64,000 nt of DNA, taken from Pseudomonas fluorescens (GTDB lineage Bacteria; Pseudomonadota; Gammaproteobacteria; Pseudomonadales; Pseudomonadaceae). Numbering within the stretch: the stretch's first letter is position 1; the number at the start of each line of letters is the position of its first letter. This document shows positions 24,901 to 34,173 of the stretch, piece by piece. Under the pieces are notes generated by a model, which was not told the origin of the DNA, made no database searches, and saw only the letters and a list, made by a program, of their open reading frames with translations. The translations under genes and the position numbers were made by a program. The stretch lies in assembly GCF_005938625.1 (NCBI RefSeq), contig NZ_VCNJ01000030.1, positions 62,001 through 126,000 of the forward strand, read 5' to 3'.

Positions 24901-27056
24901 GGCAAGCCGGTCAGCAGCGGTTCCAGCCACACCGCTTGCGGGTCGATCGGCCGGCCTTCACGGATGTCGGTGGTGGCCACACGCACATCGTCGTAAGCGC
25001 TGGCGCGTTTGAGCGTGTCGGCCAGCAGCGGTGGCGGCGGGCTGTTTTGCACATGCATCTGGCGCAGCATGTCGTGATCGGTGCCGCTGCTGATGCGGAT
25101 CTGCTCCAGCTCCGTGGGGGAGAACCGTTCGGCACGGTGGCCCAGTCGGCGCATCAATGTGGCATCCGTCCAGTCTTTTGGGGTTTCCGCTTCATGCAGC
25201 CAGGCGCCGTGGCCGTTGTGTTCGATCTTCGGGCGGTAAGCGTTGGTGCGGTTCGGGTGTTTGATGTGGTGGGTTTTGGAGTGCGCGGCGGATGAGGCTT
25301 TTTCGACGCTGTACAACTGACCCTCCAGCGACAGGATCTTTTCCTTGCCGTAGTCATGCAAACCCTGCGAGTCGGGTTTCGAATCGGCGGAGAGGGTCAG
25401 CTCCTGGCGTGCATAGGGGGCCAGATCCGGATACCACAGACTGGCTTGGCCATCCGGCAGCCTGACCGCTTTCATGTTGTCGACCAGCGTCGACAGCTTG
25501 ACCTTGAAGACCTCGCCAATCTGCGCGCCCGCTGCGAACGTCGCCAGTTGAATGGCGTCGCTGACCACGCTGATCACGTGCCCGGCGGCTTCCTGCCACA
25601 AGCCTTCGGCGAGATCGACCACGCCTTCGATGACATCAGTGGTCAATTGATAGGCGGTGTACGCCATCATCACTTCGCCCAAGCCCGGCACGAACGGTGT
25701 GGCGATCAACAGCGCCGCATTGAAAATATCCGAAAAGATCTTCTTGAAATTGTCCCACCACGCCCAGCGCGCCTTGCTGTCGGTGTCGGCGGTGGAGACG
25801 GCGATTTCCCGGGCATCGTTGAGAATCTTGTTGAGTTTCTGCTGGTAGGCATGGCGCCAGTAATCGCCTTGCAAGGGCTGGTTCTTGAACTCCAGATTGG
25901 GGTTCTCCACGGCCACCTCGTTCCAGGGTGGGCGCTGATCGGTGCCGTCCTCGCGGGGGGTATACCTGACGATGAACAGGCGTTGTCTGAGTTCAGCAAA
26001 AAAGTGCCCGCGTTGCTGCTGGTCGACAAACTGGCTGAAGAACTGACGGTAGGTCTGGCCGGTCGAGGCGCAGAGTTTGTCCTCACGCAGCTGTCGTGTC
26101 AGTTCATCCCTGAACGCCTTGAGCGAGTCGTATTCCTTGAGCGGGTGATCCGGATCATGCGGGATGTAGACGATCAGGCGGCGCACGCCCCGACTGTCCC
26201 GGGTGCCGTGCAATAACAGCAACACACCGGTCAGCCGGGTGCCGAGCAGTTTCAGATCGCTGCAACGGATCGAGTGGCCGTTGAGCAGCAACGGCGATTT
26301 GCCCTCGGTCAGGTTGAGCACCATTTTGTAGGCGTCGTAAGGGATCTCGTCCTTGATCAGGGCCAGGTGCGCGGCGACGGCGAGGGCGTCTTTCTGGCTG
26401 GTGTTGACCTTGTGCTGCAGAACGCTTTCGGCGACGGGTTCGCCGGGCAGCAGATAGCGTTCCAGATGCCTTTTGTATTGCCCGCCGATGTCCAGATCAC
26501 GGCACAACGCCTGGAACTCGCTGATGGGCATTTGCTGTTTGATCGCCAGCACATCGAACAGGCCGCGCTCGTCGGGTTTGCTGATGTAGTCCGAACCGTA
26601 CCCGACCGTTTCACTGCTGGCGAAGTTATGCAGTGCGGCGTCGAGCAACGACACTGTGCGCGTAACGGCGCCCTTGTAAACGTTGATGTTGTACCAGGGT
26701 TGTTCGGCGGGAATGTACAGACGCAGGTAAGTGGTTTTGAGGTCAGGCTCGATGCCATGACGTTCTCTGATTTTCGCGTTGAGCAAGGGTTCGGCGAAAG
26801 CGTAGAGATCGGTTCTGGCCAGCAGATGATCAACCTGATTCTGCGAGTTCCAGGCCGTGAGGTTGACGGCGGCGAGCTTGTCCAGATACGCGGCGGGAGC
26901 CGTGGTAAACCAGGGCTGGATCTCCAGTGGCGTGGCTGCCAGCGCCTGGGCCCGGTTGACGGTGGCGCCCTTGAACGCGTCGTTGACGTTTGCCTTGATG
27001 AAGTCGTAATGCTGCCCTTTTTCCGTGATTGCGACGGGCAGGGAAGGGAGTGTCAT
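21942..27056 (-). CDS. T2: giant DUF6543/dermonecrotic-toxin-like protein with LRRs and NEL E3 ubiquitin ligase domain
   Basis: A 1704-residue protein from ATG 27056, with AAGGA 9 bases upstream; a TTG two codons earlier is possible. It has no signal peptide. The N-terminal about 450 residues are the DUF6543-like helical body with LIVYIPHDPDHPLKEY. A hydrophobic segment (about 25620-25720) and the short module 'KHPNRTNAYRPKIEHNG' follow. Leucine-rich repeats lie at about residues 1200-1300 (LKDLDLADNRI, LRTLNLNGNPLSLPPD, LTALHLAKTRI). The C-terminus matches the NEL (IpaH/SspH/SlrP) ligase: 'RRRLTQRVWEMVDAA', then PQDCEDLGAQLF, with the presumed catalytic cysteine at 1460 in the CED motif. NEL proteins ubiquitinate host proteins, and LRRs usually choose the substrate. 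Function in a eukaryotic cell is inferred. Confidence 0.85.
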   Translation of the reverse strand: MTLPSLPVAITEKGQHYDFIKANVNDAFKGATVNRAQALAATPLEIQPWFTTAPAAYLDKLAAVNLTAWNSQNQVDHLLARTDLYAFAEPLLNAKIRERHGIEPDLKTTYLRLYIPAEQPWYNINVYKGAVTRTVSLLDAALHNFASSETVGYGSDYISKPDERGLFDVLAIKQQMPISEFQALCRDLDIGGQYKRHLERYLLPGEPVAESVLQHKVNTSQKDALAVAAHLALIKDEIPYDAYKMVLNLTEGKSPLLLNGHSIRCSDLKLLGTRLTGVLLLLHGTRDSRGVRRLIVYIPHDPDHPLKEYDSLKAFRDELTRQLREDKLCASTGQTYRQFFSQFVDQQQRGHFFAELRQRLFIVRYTPREDGTDQRPPWNEVAVENPNLEFKNQPLQGDYWRHAYQQKLNKILNDAREIAVSTADTDSKARWAWWDNFKKIFSDIFNAALLIATPFVPGLGEVMMAYTAYQLTTDVIEGVVDLAEGLWQEAAGHVISVVSDAIQLATFAAGAQIGEVFKVKLSTLVDNMKAVRLPDGQASLWYPDLAPYARQELTLSADSKPDSQGLHDYGKEKILSLEGQLYSVEKASSAAHSKTHHIKHPNRTNAYRPKIEHNGHGAWLHEAETPKDWTDATLMRRLGHRAERFSPTELEQIRISSGTDHDMLRQMHVQNSPPPPLLADTLKRASAYDDVRVATTDIREGRPIDPQAVWLEPLLTGLPGWPSSKALEVYADASLTGYSHKYGNPQAAPAATLSISLADLNAGRLPERVLDFLAEDDLKQLLGSDVARNERVSALRSRLADAVDERRSAVADRMYQATEQSGKVDLRVVRRTFPELPLPLAEKLVAQASPAELQRIADENRLPLRLKTQARELNFEATAVRAYDGFYRDESMTADTERLALNTLRVQTGTFGDLRIEVRDGSYDGPLRCSAGPEDPTSVRRLIRDEHGRYEVLDANNRSLHAASDFYEAILQAVPAETLSSVGYQRGQGRALKLWIMEQSAEPAERRAVLAEPPIRVVASIETETLVRGWPRFLRGSTPEERIKDLYPTMEQREVTAFLEALTRKGEPGEAIERLEAEREELRIELRRWTEDYSSHDPETGASHPSYDYMHNGGLFIRQALSRCFDRESEIFGARSVHPEQGYTLDLSSELMGYDVERWWIDLIKRPKMKKYFDRITALKLDRARLSPDPSALLSSFSDLRQLSARQCGLKEVPSITGLMRQLKDLDLADNRIELTAESRQQLSALEQLRTLNLNGNPLSLPPDVGRMDHLTALHLAKTRINTWPEGLFNIGEVAKQRSRSFMLDMREAPINSLPEVTSGSSQAFILSRARLDTSRLSNEDRLRLGKYRESTGLSLVQDYFPAAENEISHWQLFPRESIDFSPSGSLSKYRNESWHDLMAEPDSSGFFSVIRKQRESADYQTDQGRRRLTQRVWEMVDAAAIDSALREKLFEQIVSPQDCEDLGAQLFNSLGIKVLVSKAHNESTSPSQLEDSLVRLARSASRLNRVTDEARVEYKNQELQNLIDPRKPAPDEVEVHLAYETALAGRLDLPWQSEGMVYRPRAGVDADKIDIAYRMIVKREQGDGMINGMIDLYYENFWEEHLRSTHPDEYQTNDIFFAEKPGLLEDLRKAQAQWANATPETPLKELQRNLEKLADQLGASHKDVFSGDPMSEKTYQRLSDKIAYERNDLSRKLTREALAKAGL

Positions 27057-27248
27057 GGCCAATCATCCTTGATTGTTGAGGAATGATCAGCCTACTCACG
27101 GCGGGGCAAAACAAAAGTTCAAAGATCGGGAGGCAAACGGCACTGCGGCGGGCGAACCCGACGAAAATTCGAATCTGAAAAATACATAAGTACCACCCGC
27201 TACAGCGAAAAAACGTCACCCTGATGCAGAAAAGCCTGACACGAATTG
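27057..27248. other. Intergenic gap between PBP (-) and T2 (-)
   Basis: It holds the T2 ribosome-binding site (AAGGA near 27067) and, at 27183-27200, the 18-bp sequence TACATAAGTACCACCCGC, whose reverse complement nearly matches one upstream of T1. No terminator with a T run was found for the PBP gene. Confidence 0.4.
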
Positions 27249-30200
27249 TTACCTCGCTGTAGGGAGGGGCGCTTCAAGCATCGCCACGCTGGCAGTCTGC
27301 ATCGGCTTGCATTGCGAGTCGCTGCCCGGTTGCAGATACGGCGTGAGAATCGGCGCCATGCCCTTGAGCACCTGCACGGGCAGGGCCGAGGTGAACTTGA
27401 AGTTCTCTGCCGAGCGCCCCGGCACGAACGCGGTGAGGGTGCCGAAATGGTGATCGCCGATGTAGAACACGAAGGTCGCCGTACGGTTGATCGACTTCGA
27501 ACTGAGGATGCGTCCCCCCGAACCGATGGCCTCGATGCGGTTGTCGCCGGTCCCGGTTTTGCCACCCATGGCCAGTGGGCTGCCATCCGCCAGTTTGAAA
27601 CTGCCGGAAACACGTTTTGCCGTACCGGCGTCGACCACTTGCGACAATGCCTCGCGCATGGCCGTGGCGACTTCGGATGGCATCACCCGTTTGCCGACAT
27701 GCGGGTCGTTGACCAGTTGCGTTTCGTACGGGGTGCCGGCGGCGAAATGCAGGCTGTCGATGCGCAGTGTCGGCATGCGCACGCCGTCATTGAGGATGGT
27801 CCCGATCAATTCGGCGAGTGCGGCGGGGCGATCCCCGGAGCTGCCAATCGCGGTGGCCAGCGACGGCACCAGATGGTCGAACGGATAACCGACTTTCTGC
27901 CAGCGCTGGTGAATATCGAGAAACGCCTCGATCTCGAGCATGGTGCGAATACGACTGTCGCGGGCGCCCTTGTGCTTGCTCTTGAACAGCCAGCTGTAGA
28001 CTTCCTGACGTTCGAAATGGCTGGCCTTGACGATCTCGCTGAAGGTCGCGTCCGGGTGGTTCAACAGATAGCCCATCATCCACAAGTCCAGCGGGTGCAC
28101 CTTGGCGATGAAGCCTTGATCGGGCAAATCGTAACTGCCGGGACCGTAGGAATCGTAAAGCCGGATCAGGCGATCATCGGTGAGTTTTTCCGTGAGCTTG
28201 GCGCCTTTGAGGTGTGAGCGCACGAACGTGTTGAAGTCTGCCTGACTGGCATCGGGCAGCAGGTAGCGATGCACGGCGGCCATGCGGATCGGCGTCGGGC
28301 GCATGCTGTCGAGGAAGGTGTCTAGGCGCGCCTGAGTGTCTTTGTTCTTGTACTTTTTCCAGAACTTGAGCTGAAACGAGGTGCCTTCGCGGTCGGCGAA
28401 GTTGGCCAGGTATTCCTGGCGGCGTGGGTCACGATCATCCTTGAGTAATTCGGCACTGTTGTTGGGGCCGGAGTAGGTGGTGTAACGCACCAGATCGCGC
28501 ATTAGCCGAATGAACGGCAGGTTGATCGACTCGCGCAGGGCATCGCGCAGGGTCGGCATGCGGCCGTTGTCTTCGTTGCGGAAGTTGTGGAACACGTGCA
28601 AACCGCCACCGGTGAAAAATGCCTCGCCGGGGCTGGCCGAATACTTGCGATCCAGTGCTGCGCCGAGCATCTTCGACAGGTCGTGATCCTTGTTCTGGAT
28701 CAGGTAATCGATCACCCATTGGCTCAAGCGATCCTGATCGGGGACGTCGACTTTTTTCAGTTCCGGCACGCTCATGGCGCCGTACTTGTCGTGCAGTTCG
28801 GCGATGATTTGCAGGTAAGTGGTGAGCACACGCATTTTCGCGGTTGAGCCGAGTTCGAGCTTGCTGCCTTCGTTGATGTCGAACGGCTGGTCGGTGCTGT
28901 CGGTCTGCACGCGCACGCGGGAACCGTCCGGGGTCAGCTCGAAGAGGGTGAAGCTGTAGCGCACTTGCGTGGTGCTGGTGGGCGTCAGCAAGCGTTCGCC
29001 GAGCAGGCCGATTTCAGCGGCATAGGCCGGGTCAGCGAGTTTTTTCAGGTACGCGGTGGCCTGGGTTTGCAGGTCGCCCTGCAGGGTGCTGGTGGCCGAG
29101 AGGTCGAGGCGGTCGAGGTCGTACAGCGGCCGGTTGAGCATGCTCGCCAGACGACTGCGGGCGGCGCTGATGCCCTTGTTGGTTTCGATGGGCTGGAGGG
29201 TCGGCTGGGTCTGCCAGTCGCGGTAGCTGACTTTGCTCGCGAGGGCGGCATCGGCCAATGCGCTATCGATCACAGCGTTCTGTTTGAGCAGGCGCAAATG
29301 GCTGTCGGTGAGATCAGTGAGTTCCTCGCGGCCCTTGGTCAGATAATACGAGGGGCGGCGCTGGGCGATCATCAACGAGAGCATCTCGCGCAGGGCCAGG
29401 CCTTTGTCGGCCATGGTTTTCGGATCGGTGGCCGGACTGTTCAGTTGTTCGTTGGCCTTGTTGAAGTCGCTGCCGTACCAGACGCGCAACCCTTCCGCCA
29501 TGCCATGCACTTCACCATGCCCCGGCACTGCCGAGAGCGGCACGCTGTTGAGGTAATCGCGCACGATATTCTGCCGTGCTCCCAGGGTTTGCGGTCCGGG
29601 CTGATAGGCGCGCACGCTGGCGGACATCATCTGCCGCAGCTTCTCGGCGCCGGACACCGTCAGGCCATCCGGTGAATGCCGGTACTTTTCCAATTGCGTG
29701 GCCAGCGTACTGCCGCCCGCCGACTGGCCGGGCAGGTGCAGCAATTTCGCCACTTGCGACCATGCCGCCATGCCGAAGCGCGGCCAGTCAACCGCCGGGT
29801 TGGCCAAGGGTTGTTTCGGGTCGAGCAGGAAACGGTTTTCGATGAACAACAGGCTGCTGACCACCATCGGCGGAATGGCTGCGAAATCGGCGTACAGTTG
29901 TTGCGGATAGTTGTACTTGTACAGCGGCGCGGCGCGGCAATCGGTGATCGATAAGCCGGCTTGAATCTTCTCCGAATATGGCACGAACAGGCCTTTGTCG
30001 GTGTAGCTGAGCAGCGCCGGCGAAAAACGCGTCTGCTCGGTAACGACATAGTTGCGTTTGAGCAGGCGCGGCAGGAATTCATCGAGGGAGCTGTAACCCA
30101 GGCGCAGATCGAACGGCCCATTGCCCGGATACCGTATCGCTTCACTGGGGCCGGGTTCGAGGGTGTAGGTCAGCGAAGCAGCGTACTGGCTGAGCTCCCG

Positions 30201-30407
30201 CGACTGAAAACGCGAGGTGCGCATTTCCTTGGACGCGGCCAGCCCCAGCACAATCGCGATAATCACCAGCAACAACCAGAAAGCCTTCCAGCCATGCCGA
30301 TGACGGCGTGGTTTTCCAGGGTCAGGCGCTTCATCCACACGTTCAGTCGGAACCACGGCTTTACTCGAATCGGTTTGCCACAAAGCGCCCATAGTCGATT
30401 GATCCAT
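27249..30407 (-). CDS. Class A penicillin-binding protein (transglycosylase plus transpeptidase), unusually large
   Basis: A 1052-residue inner-membrane, periplasm-facing enzyme for peptidoglycan synthesis. A cytosolic basic N-terminus is followed by one membrane helix (about 42-58). The GT51 glycosyltransferase has E190 in 'LLFIENRFLLD' and the block GGSTLATQLEK (231-241), then 'DYLNSVPLSAVPGHGEVHGMAEG'. The transpeptidase has the S-x-x-K motif STAK (S521) and KTG (K950). The distance between them is 429 residues; in E. coli PBP1b it is about 190, so a large insertion of unknown role is present. The gene lies between toxins T2 and T3 and reads away from T3. It is not one of the standard PBP1a/1b/1c genes as far as I can tell. 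Confidence 0.8.
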   Translation of the reverse strand: MDQSTMGALWQTDSSKAVVPTERVDEAPDPGKPRRHRHGWKAFWLLLVIIAIVLGLAASKEMRTSRFQSRELSQYAASLTYTLEPGPSEAIRYPGNGPFDLRLGYSSLDEFLPRLLKRNYVVTEQTRFSPALLSYTDKGLFVPYSEKIQAGLSITDCRAAPLYKYNYPQQLYADFAAIPPMVVSSLLFIENRFLLDPKQPLANPAVDWPRFGMAAWSQVAKLLHLPGQSAGGSTLATQLEKYRHSPDGLTVSGAEKLRQMMSASVRAYQPGPQTLGARQNIVRDYLNSVPLSAVPGHGEVHGMAEGLRVWYGSDFNKANEQLNSPATDPKTMADKGLALREMLSLMIAQRRPSYYLTKGREELTDLTDSHLRLLKQNAVIDSALADAALASKVSYRDWQTQPTLQPIETNKGISAARSRLASMLNRPLYDLDRLDLSATSTLQGDLQTQATAYLKKLADPAYAAEIGLLGERLLTPTSTTQVRYSFTLFELTPDGSRVRVQTDSTDQPFDINEGSKLELGSTAKMRVLTTYLQIIAELHDKYGAMSVPELKKVDVPDQDRLSQWVIDYLIQNKDHDLSKMLGAALDRKYSASPGEAFFTGGGLHVFHNFRNEDNGRMPTLRDALRESINLPFIRLMRDLVRYTTYSGPNNSAELLKDDRDPRRQEYLANFADREGTSFQLKFWKKYKNKDTQARLDTFLDSMRPTPIRMAAVHRYLLPDASQADFNTFVRSHLKGAKLTEKLTDDRLIRLYDSYGPGSYDLPDQGFIAKVHPLDLWMMGYLLNHPDATFSEIVKASHFERQEVYSWLFKSKHKGARDSRIRTMLEIEAFLDIHQRWQKVGYPFDHLVPSLATAIGSSGDRPAALAELIGTILNDGVRMPTLRIDSLHFAAGTPYETQLVNDPHVGKRVMPSEVATAMREALSQVVDAGTAKRVSGSFKLADGSPLAMGGKTGTGDNRIEAIGSGGRILSSKSINRTATFVFYIGDHHFGTLTAFVPGRSAENFKFTSALPVQVLKGMAPILTPYLQPGSDSQCKPMQTASVAMLEAPLPTAR

Positions 30408-30545
30408 TCACGCAGATTGATCGGACTTGTCTGAAGCTTAGACGGTGGTTGGCGATGGTGAAAAAAATGTGCGGCCGCGCGTGGGGCGCCAAGCCAGAAC
30501 GAGGTCCGTCAAGAGCCGTTCGAGTAACAGTGCTCTTTGAGAGCC

Positions 30546-30560
30546 CGTATTTCAAATACG
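30546..30560. promoter_or_regulatory. Palindrome upstream of toxin T3
   Basis: CGTATTTCAAATACG is a perfect 15-bp inverted repeat, 136 bp before the T3 ATG, in an AT-rich stretch (30530-30695) that differs from the GC-rich surroundings. It could be an operator for T3 or for the divergent PBP gene. No regulator can be named. Confidence 0.35.
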
Positions 30561-30695
30561 TTAAGTGTGCAGTTTTATTCGGTCGGTTATTTGTATAAGT
30601 GGAAATTGCTAAAATTCGGTAGTACTCAGGGGCTTTGTCTGTTGAATACTTTGAGGTTAACTCGCGCCTCAACTTTAATTATCAAGGATGAAGTC

Positions 30696-33600
30696 ATGAT
30701 TGAGTCTCGAAATCAGCTTTTCAGCATGGCCGAGCATAGAGATGTTGTTAAGGCTGCAACGCCTTTGCCGCTGTTGAATATGTCAAAAGAAAACCTGGAG
30801 ATGTTCAAGGGTTTTGATGCCGATGTTCCTCAGTGGCTGAAAAAGGCCTCGCTGGAGCAACGTGACAAAGCACGGTCCTTGATGGAACAAAGTGTCACCG
30901 CGCACACCGTGCTGAATAACGCCATGGCCGCAGTAGAAACACCCCATGAGTTTGCCGCCCCCGTGCTGACGAAAGCCATCAAGGCGAGGTTTGGCCTGGA
31001 TCTGGACGTTACCCGGGTACGGGTGGATCTGTCTGGGAAAAGCGACTTTCATACGTCACAAGTTCAACCCTCTACGCTGCTTGATGCTGCGCTGCATAAC
31101 CATTCGGCGGAAAAAAAGACGATGTTTTTTTTCAAACCGGATTGCTACATAACAGCACCAGGCAGGGTCGACAATGTCGGGCTTGATGTTCACGAGTTCG
31201 TTGAGTTATGCCGGGCGCTCGACCTCGGGAAACAATATCAGGCACATTTGAATAGGGCACTTGACTGGGATGATGGCAACGCACGGGAAACACTGAATGG
31301 ACTGTTCGTGGATTATCAGAAAGCGGCATTGAAAGCCGCAAGTTACATCGCGTTATGCAAGCGTGATATTCGCCAAACGCATTTCGACGCGTTGATGTCG
31401 AATATTCGTGGCGAGAAACTTGTCCATGTTGACGGTAAGCCACTGTGGTATCGCAGTTTGAGCTTCAATGAGTTGCCAGTGCACAGCTGTATCATTTTCG
31501 AGATCGCCGATCCGGACGATGAAAGCATTCTCGACGACTTGCTGCCGACCGTTGACGGTTACGCCAAAAACGATTTCATCGCGTACATTCCCGACGATCC
31601 TGATCATCCCGTAAAGCACTACGCGACACTGACGGAGCTCAAGGCCCGATTGATCGAACAATTCGTGCGTCGCGCTGACGATGAGTCGCCCAAGGCCCCA
31701 ACGACCTATCAACAATTTTTCAGCCGTTTCATGCGCTACAAGGATCGTTCGACGTTCTTCTACAGCTTTACCGAAGAGGTGCCGACTGCGTCAGGCAAAC
31801 CACGGCTCTGGGATCATGAGGCCCGTCGGCAAAAGCATGACCCCGATTTTCTTCTGCAACTGCGGGTGTTGGACCCATCGGGCGATCCCTGGGTCCAGCA
31901 CTATGACATCTGGACAACATTGCACCGGGAATTCAACCAGCGGATTTTCCGCGACGCTCGCGATGCCGCTGTCTCCAACGCCGATGCCGATGCACGCGAT
32001 GAACAATCGTTGCTCGCGATATCCCTTGAGGTCGGCCTGGCCGCACTGAATGTGCTGTCTTTTGCCGTGCCGCCGTTGGGAATGGTCATGCTCGGTGTTT
32101 CGGCGGTGCAGTTGATGGACGAAGTGCTGGAAGGGCTTGAAGAACTCAGCAAGGGGGATAAGGAAGCCGGCTGGGAGCACATTACCGACGTGCTGGAAAG
32201 TATCGGCATGGGTGTCGCGACGCTGCCGTTGTTGGCCGGCATACATTCGGAGTTCACGCCGATTGAAACGCCCGGTGGGCAGAAGCGTTTGTGGAAGCCT
32301 GACCTCGCACCTTATCGAAGCGAAGTGTCCTTGGCGGACTTGAAGCCGGATCCACAAAATCAATTCGAGATAGCTGGCAAACACTTTGTCAGGGTCGAGG
32401 ATGGCGTCTTCGAGAAAGTCATCGAACCGGCCACCGGTCAATCAAGAATTGCTCACCCGAGCAAGCCGCAGGCTTACCAGCCGATCGTTGAGCAGGACGG
32501 CGCGGGCGAGTGGCAGCCTGCACTGGCGCGCCCTTCGACATCGGTCGCACCGACGCCGGCCGGTTTCAGTAACAGGGCATTTCGGCGCTCTGCCGTGAGG
32601 CCTGTCGAAGTGGCCCGCCTCAGCCCGGCAGGCAAAGGCATCTTGCAAAGCGCCGACGGGCAACGCCGTTATATTCGTAACATTGACGAGCGAGGCAAGG
32701 TCGCGGTGTATCGCGTCAAGAATGATTTCACCCTCAATGCGCAGGTCGTCGACGTCATCCTCGTCGATTCCGGTTTCAACGAACTTGCGCCTCGCCGATA
32801 CCGGCAAGTCGCGCCGGATCAGTGGCAACCGCAGTCGTTGTTCGGCGGCAATGTCACCGATGAGTTTACTGCGCCGGACCTCATCAGCGAAGCGCCGCCA
32901 GGCGCCTCGGGCAGGCCGGTCTGGGTGCGCCCGCCTTTCCACCGCGAGCCTTTGCCCAATGGCCTGTGGGAGCCGCGCCTTGAGGTCGTGACGCTCAAGG
33001 ACGTACGGCATCTGTCCTACGATTGGGGGGAATTCAAGCTCGTCCCGTTTTCCGTCAGACCCACCAATATCCACGCGGCGCTGTCGGCACCGGAGTTTGC
33101 CAATGTTTCGATAAATGGCGGGCTGTTCAATCCGCAAACCGCGCAATATTCCACGGCTACACACCCGTTCGATATTGCTTCGCAGATCAATTACAAGCCA
33201 GGCGGCGGGAAAATGATGTTTGCGATGGAGCGTTTGACCCACGCCTCGACGTCGCAAGGGGAGTTCAATGCCATCAAGTTTATCGATCTGGCGGCAGGCG
33301 AGTTGCCCGGCCAGAACGATGCCGTGCACGGGTACTGGGCGCCTCAGGGAGGCTACGTGGATATTCCTGTGCATCCGGGATGGGGCGAACCCGATCATGT
33401 TTTCACACCCACCTTCGGTGGATGCTCATGGGTCGTGGATCAAATGAGTGAGACTGTTTTACGTGTGCGTCATGTCGAGGCTGGCCGCGAAGCGGCTCAA
33501 TACAATGATTTGCCTGCCCATGAGCATGGGTGGGGGCTGAGCACCGCTATGGAGTTTCCGGAATACGGTTTGCTGAACGATGACCAAGGCAATGCCTACA

Positions 33601-33836
33601 TGGTCCTGACGGCATTTGCCTACATGAAATACGACCGGGTTGCGCAGGAGTGGGTGCTTCATTATCAGTCGCAGCGCGGTGCACCGGAGATGGCTTCCTA
33701 TTCCCGAAAGGAGGCGGGTTGGTTCGAGGGAAGCACCCGACAGGTCAAGGTGTATTCCGGTGAGAAAGTCATCGCAACGGGGTCCAAAAGCGTGACTGCG
33801 GTGGCCTCCCTAACGCGACAAGGCAACGCGGCGTAA
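30696..33836 (+). CDS. T3: DUF6543/dermonecrotic-toxin-like protein with CNF-like (Cys-His) C-terminal domain
   Basis: A 1046-residue protein. ATG 30696 is preceded by AAGGA with 7-nt spacing; the frame is open further upstream but without a ribosome site. The N-terminal half is the DUF6543-like body (FIAYIPDDPDHPVKHY, about residues 293-308). A hydrophobic segment follows (32028-32130, LAALNVLSFAVPPLGMVMLG), then the module 'AHPSKPQAYQPIVEQDG'. The C-terminal about 300 residues contain FTPTFGGCSWVV with Cys910 and, 16 residues on, His926 in RVRHVEAG. This spacing and the GC(S/T) context resemble the catalytic Cys-His pair of CNF1/DNT Rho-activating deamidases (Cys866 and His881 in CNF1). The assignment rests on this motif and on architecture, so it is tentative. 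A terminator follows. Confidence 0.7.
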   Translation: MIESRNQLFSMAEHRDVVKAATPLPLLNMSKENLEMFKGFDADVPQWLKKASLEQRDKARSLMEQSVTAHTVLNNAMAAVETPHEFAAPVLTKAIKARFGLDLDVTRVRVDLSGKSDFHTSQVQPSTLLDAALHNHSAEKKTMFFFKPDCYITAPGRVDNVGLDVHEFVELCRALDLGKQYQAHLNRALDWDDGNARETLNGLFVDYQKAALKAASYIALCKRDIRQTHFDALMSNIRGEKLVHVDGKPLWYRSLSFNELPVHSCIIFEIADPDDESILDDLLPTVDGYAKNDFIAYIPDDPDHPVKHYATLTELKARLIEQFVRRADDESPKAPTTYQQFFSRFMRYKDRSTFFYSFTEEVPTASGKPRLWDHEARRQKHDPDFLLQLRVLDPSGDPWVQHYDIWTTLHREFNQRIFRDARDAAVSNADADARDEQSLLAISLEVGLAALNVLSFAVPPLGMVMLGVSAVQLMDEVLEGLEELSKGDKEAGWEHITDVLESIGMGVATLPLLAGIHSEFTPIETPGGQKRLWKPDLAPYRSEVSLADLKPDPQNQFEIAGKHFVRVEDGVFEKVIEPATGQSRIAHPSKPQAYQPIVEQDGAGEWQPALARPSTSVAPTPAGFSNRAFRRSAVRPVEVARLSPAGKGILQSADGQRRYIRNIDERGKVAVYRVKNDFTLNAQVVDVILVDSGFNELAPRRYRQVAPDQWQPQSLFGGNVTDEFTAPDLISEAPPGASGRPVWVRPPFHREPLPNGLWEPRLEVVTLKDVRHLSYDWGEFKLVPFSVRPTNIHAALSAPEFANVSINGGLFNPQTAQYSTATHPFDIASQINYKPGGGKMMFAMERLTHASTSQGEFNAIKFIDLAAGELPGQNDAVHGYWAPQGGYVDIPVHPGWGEPDHVFTPTFGGCSWVVDQMSETVLRVRHVEAGREAAQYNDLPAHEHGWGLSTAMEFPEYGLLNDDQGNAYMVLTAFAYMKYDRVAQEWVLHYQSQRGAPEMASYSRKEAGWFEGSTRQVKVYSGEKVIATGSKSVTAVASLTRQGNAA

Positions 33837-34173
33837 CGCCCGACGCCTTCGGTAAAAAGCGCACGAAGAAAAGACGCTGCACCCTCCTTGTGCAATACTC
33901 GCCGCCATTTTCGGTGGCGAGTTTTCCTACGCTGGCCAGTTGATCCGCTGGGTCTGCTGAGCGTTTCGCGACAACTCCCGCTGAATCTTGTGGTTTATAG
34001 AGTGAAAAGACCTGCATCAAGGTTTTTATACTGACGCCCCGCTGATCTTTCAGGTTGCCCTGCAAGACGCGTCTGCCCACGAAGCAGGCGCGGTTTCATG
34101 CACGCCAAGGCTTATCGGCCGACGCTTCGACACTCGGTGGTCATATCCAATAACAAGACGAGGTTGCACCCCT
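33837..34173. other. Intergenic region between T3 and the amino acid permease
   Basis: Apart from the terminator at 33897-33925, I see no gene or repeat here. The permease promoter is expected in the second half. GAGG near 34163 may serve as its ribosome site. Confidence 0.4.
33897..33925 (+). terminator. Rho-independent terminator of T3
   Basis: ACTCGCCGCC, loop ATTTTC, GGTGGCGAGT (one G-U pair), followed by TTT. It lies 60 bp after the T3 stop. Confidence 0.7.
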
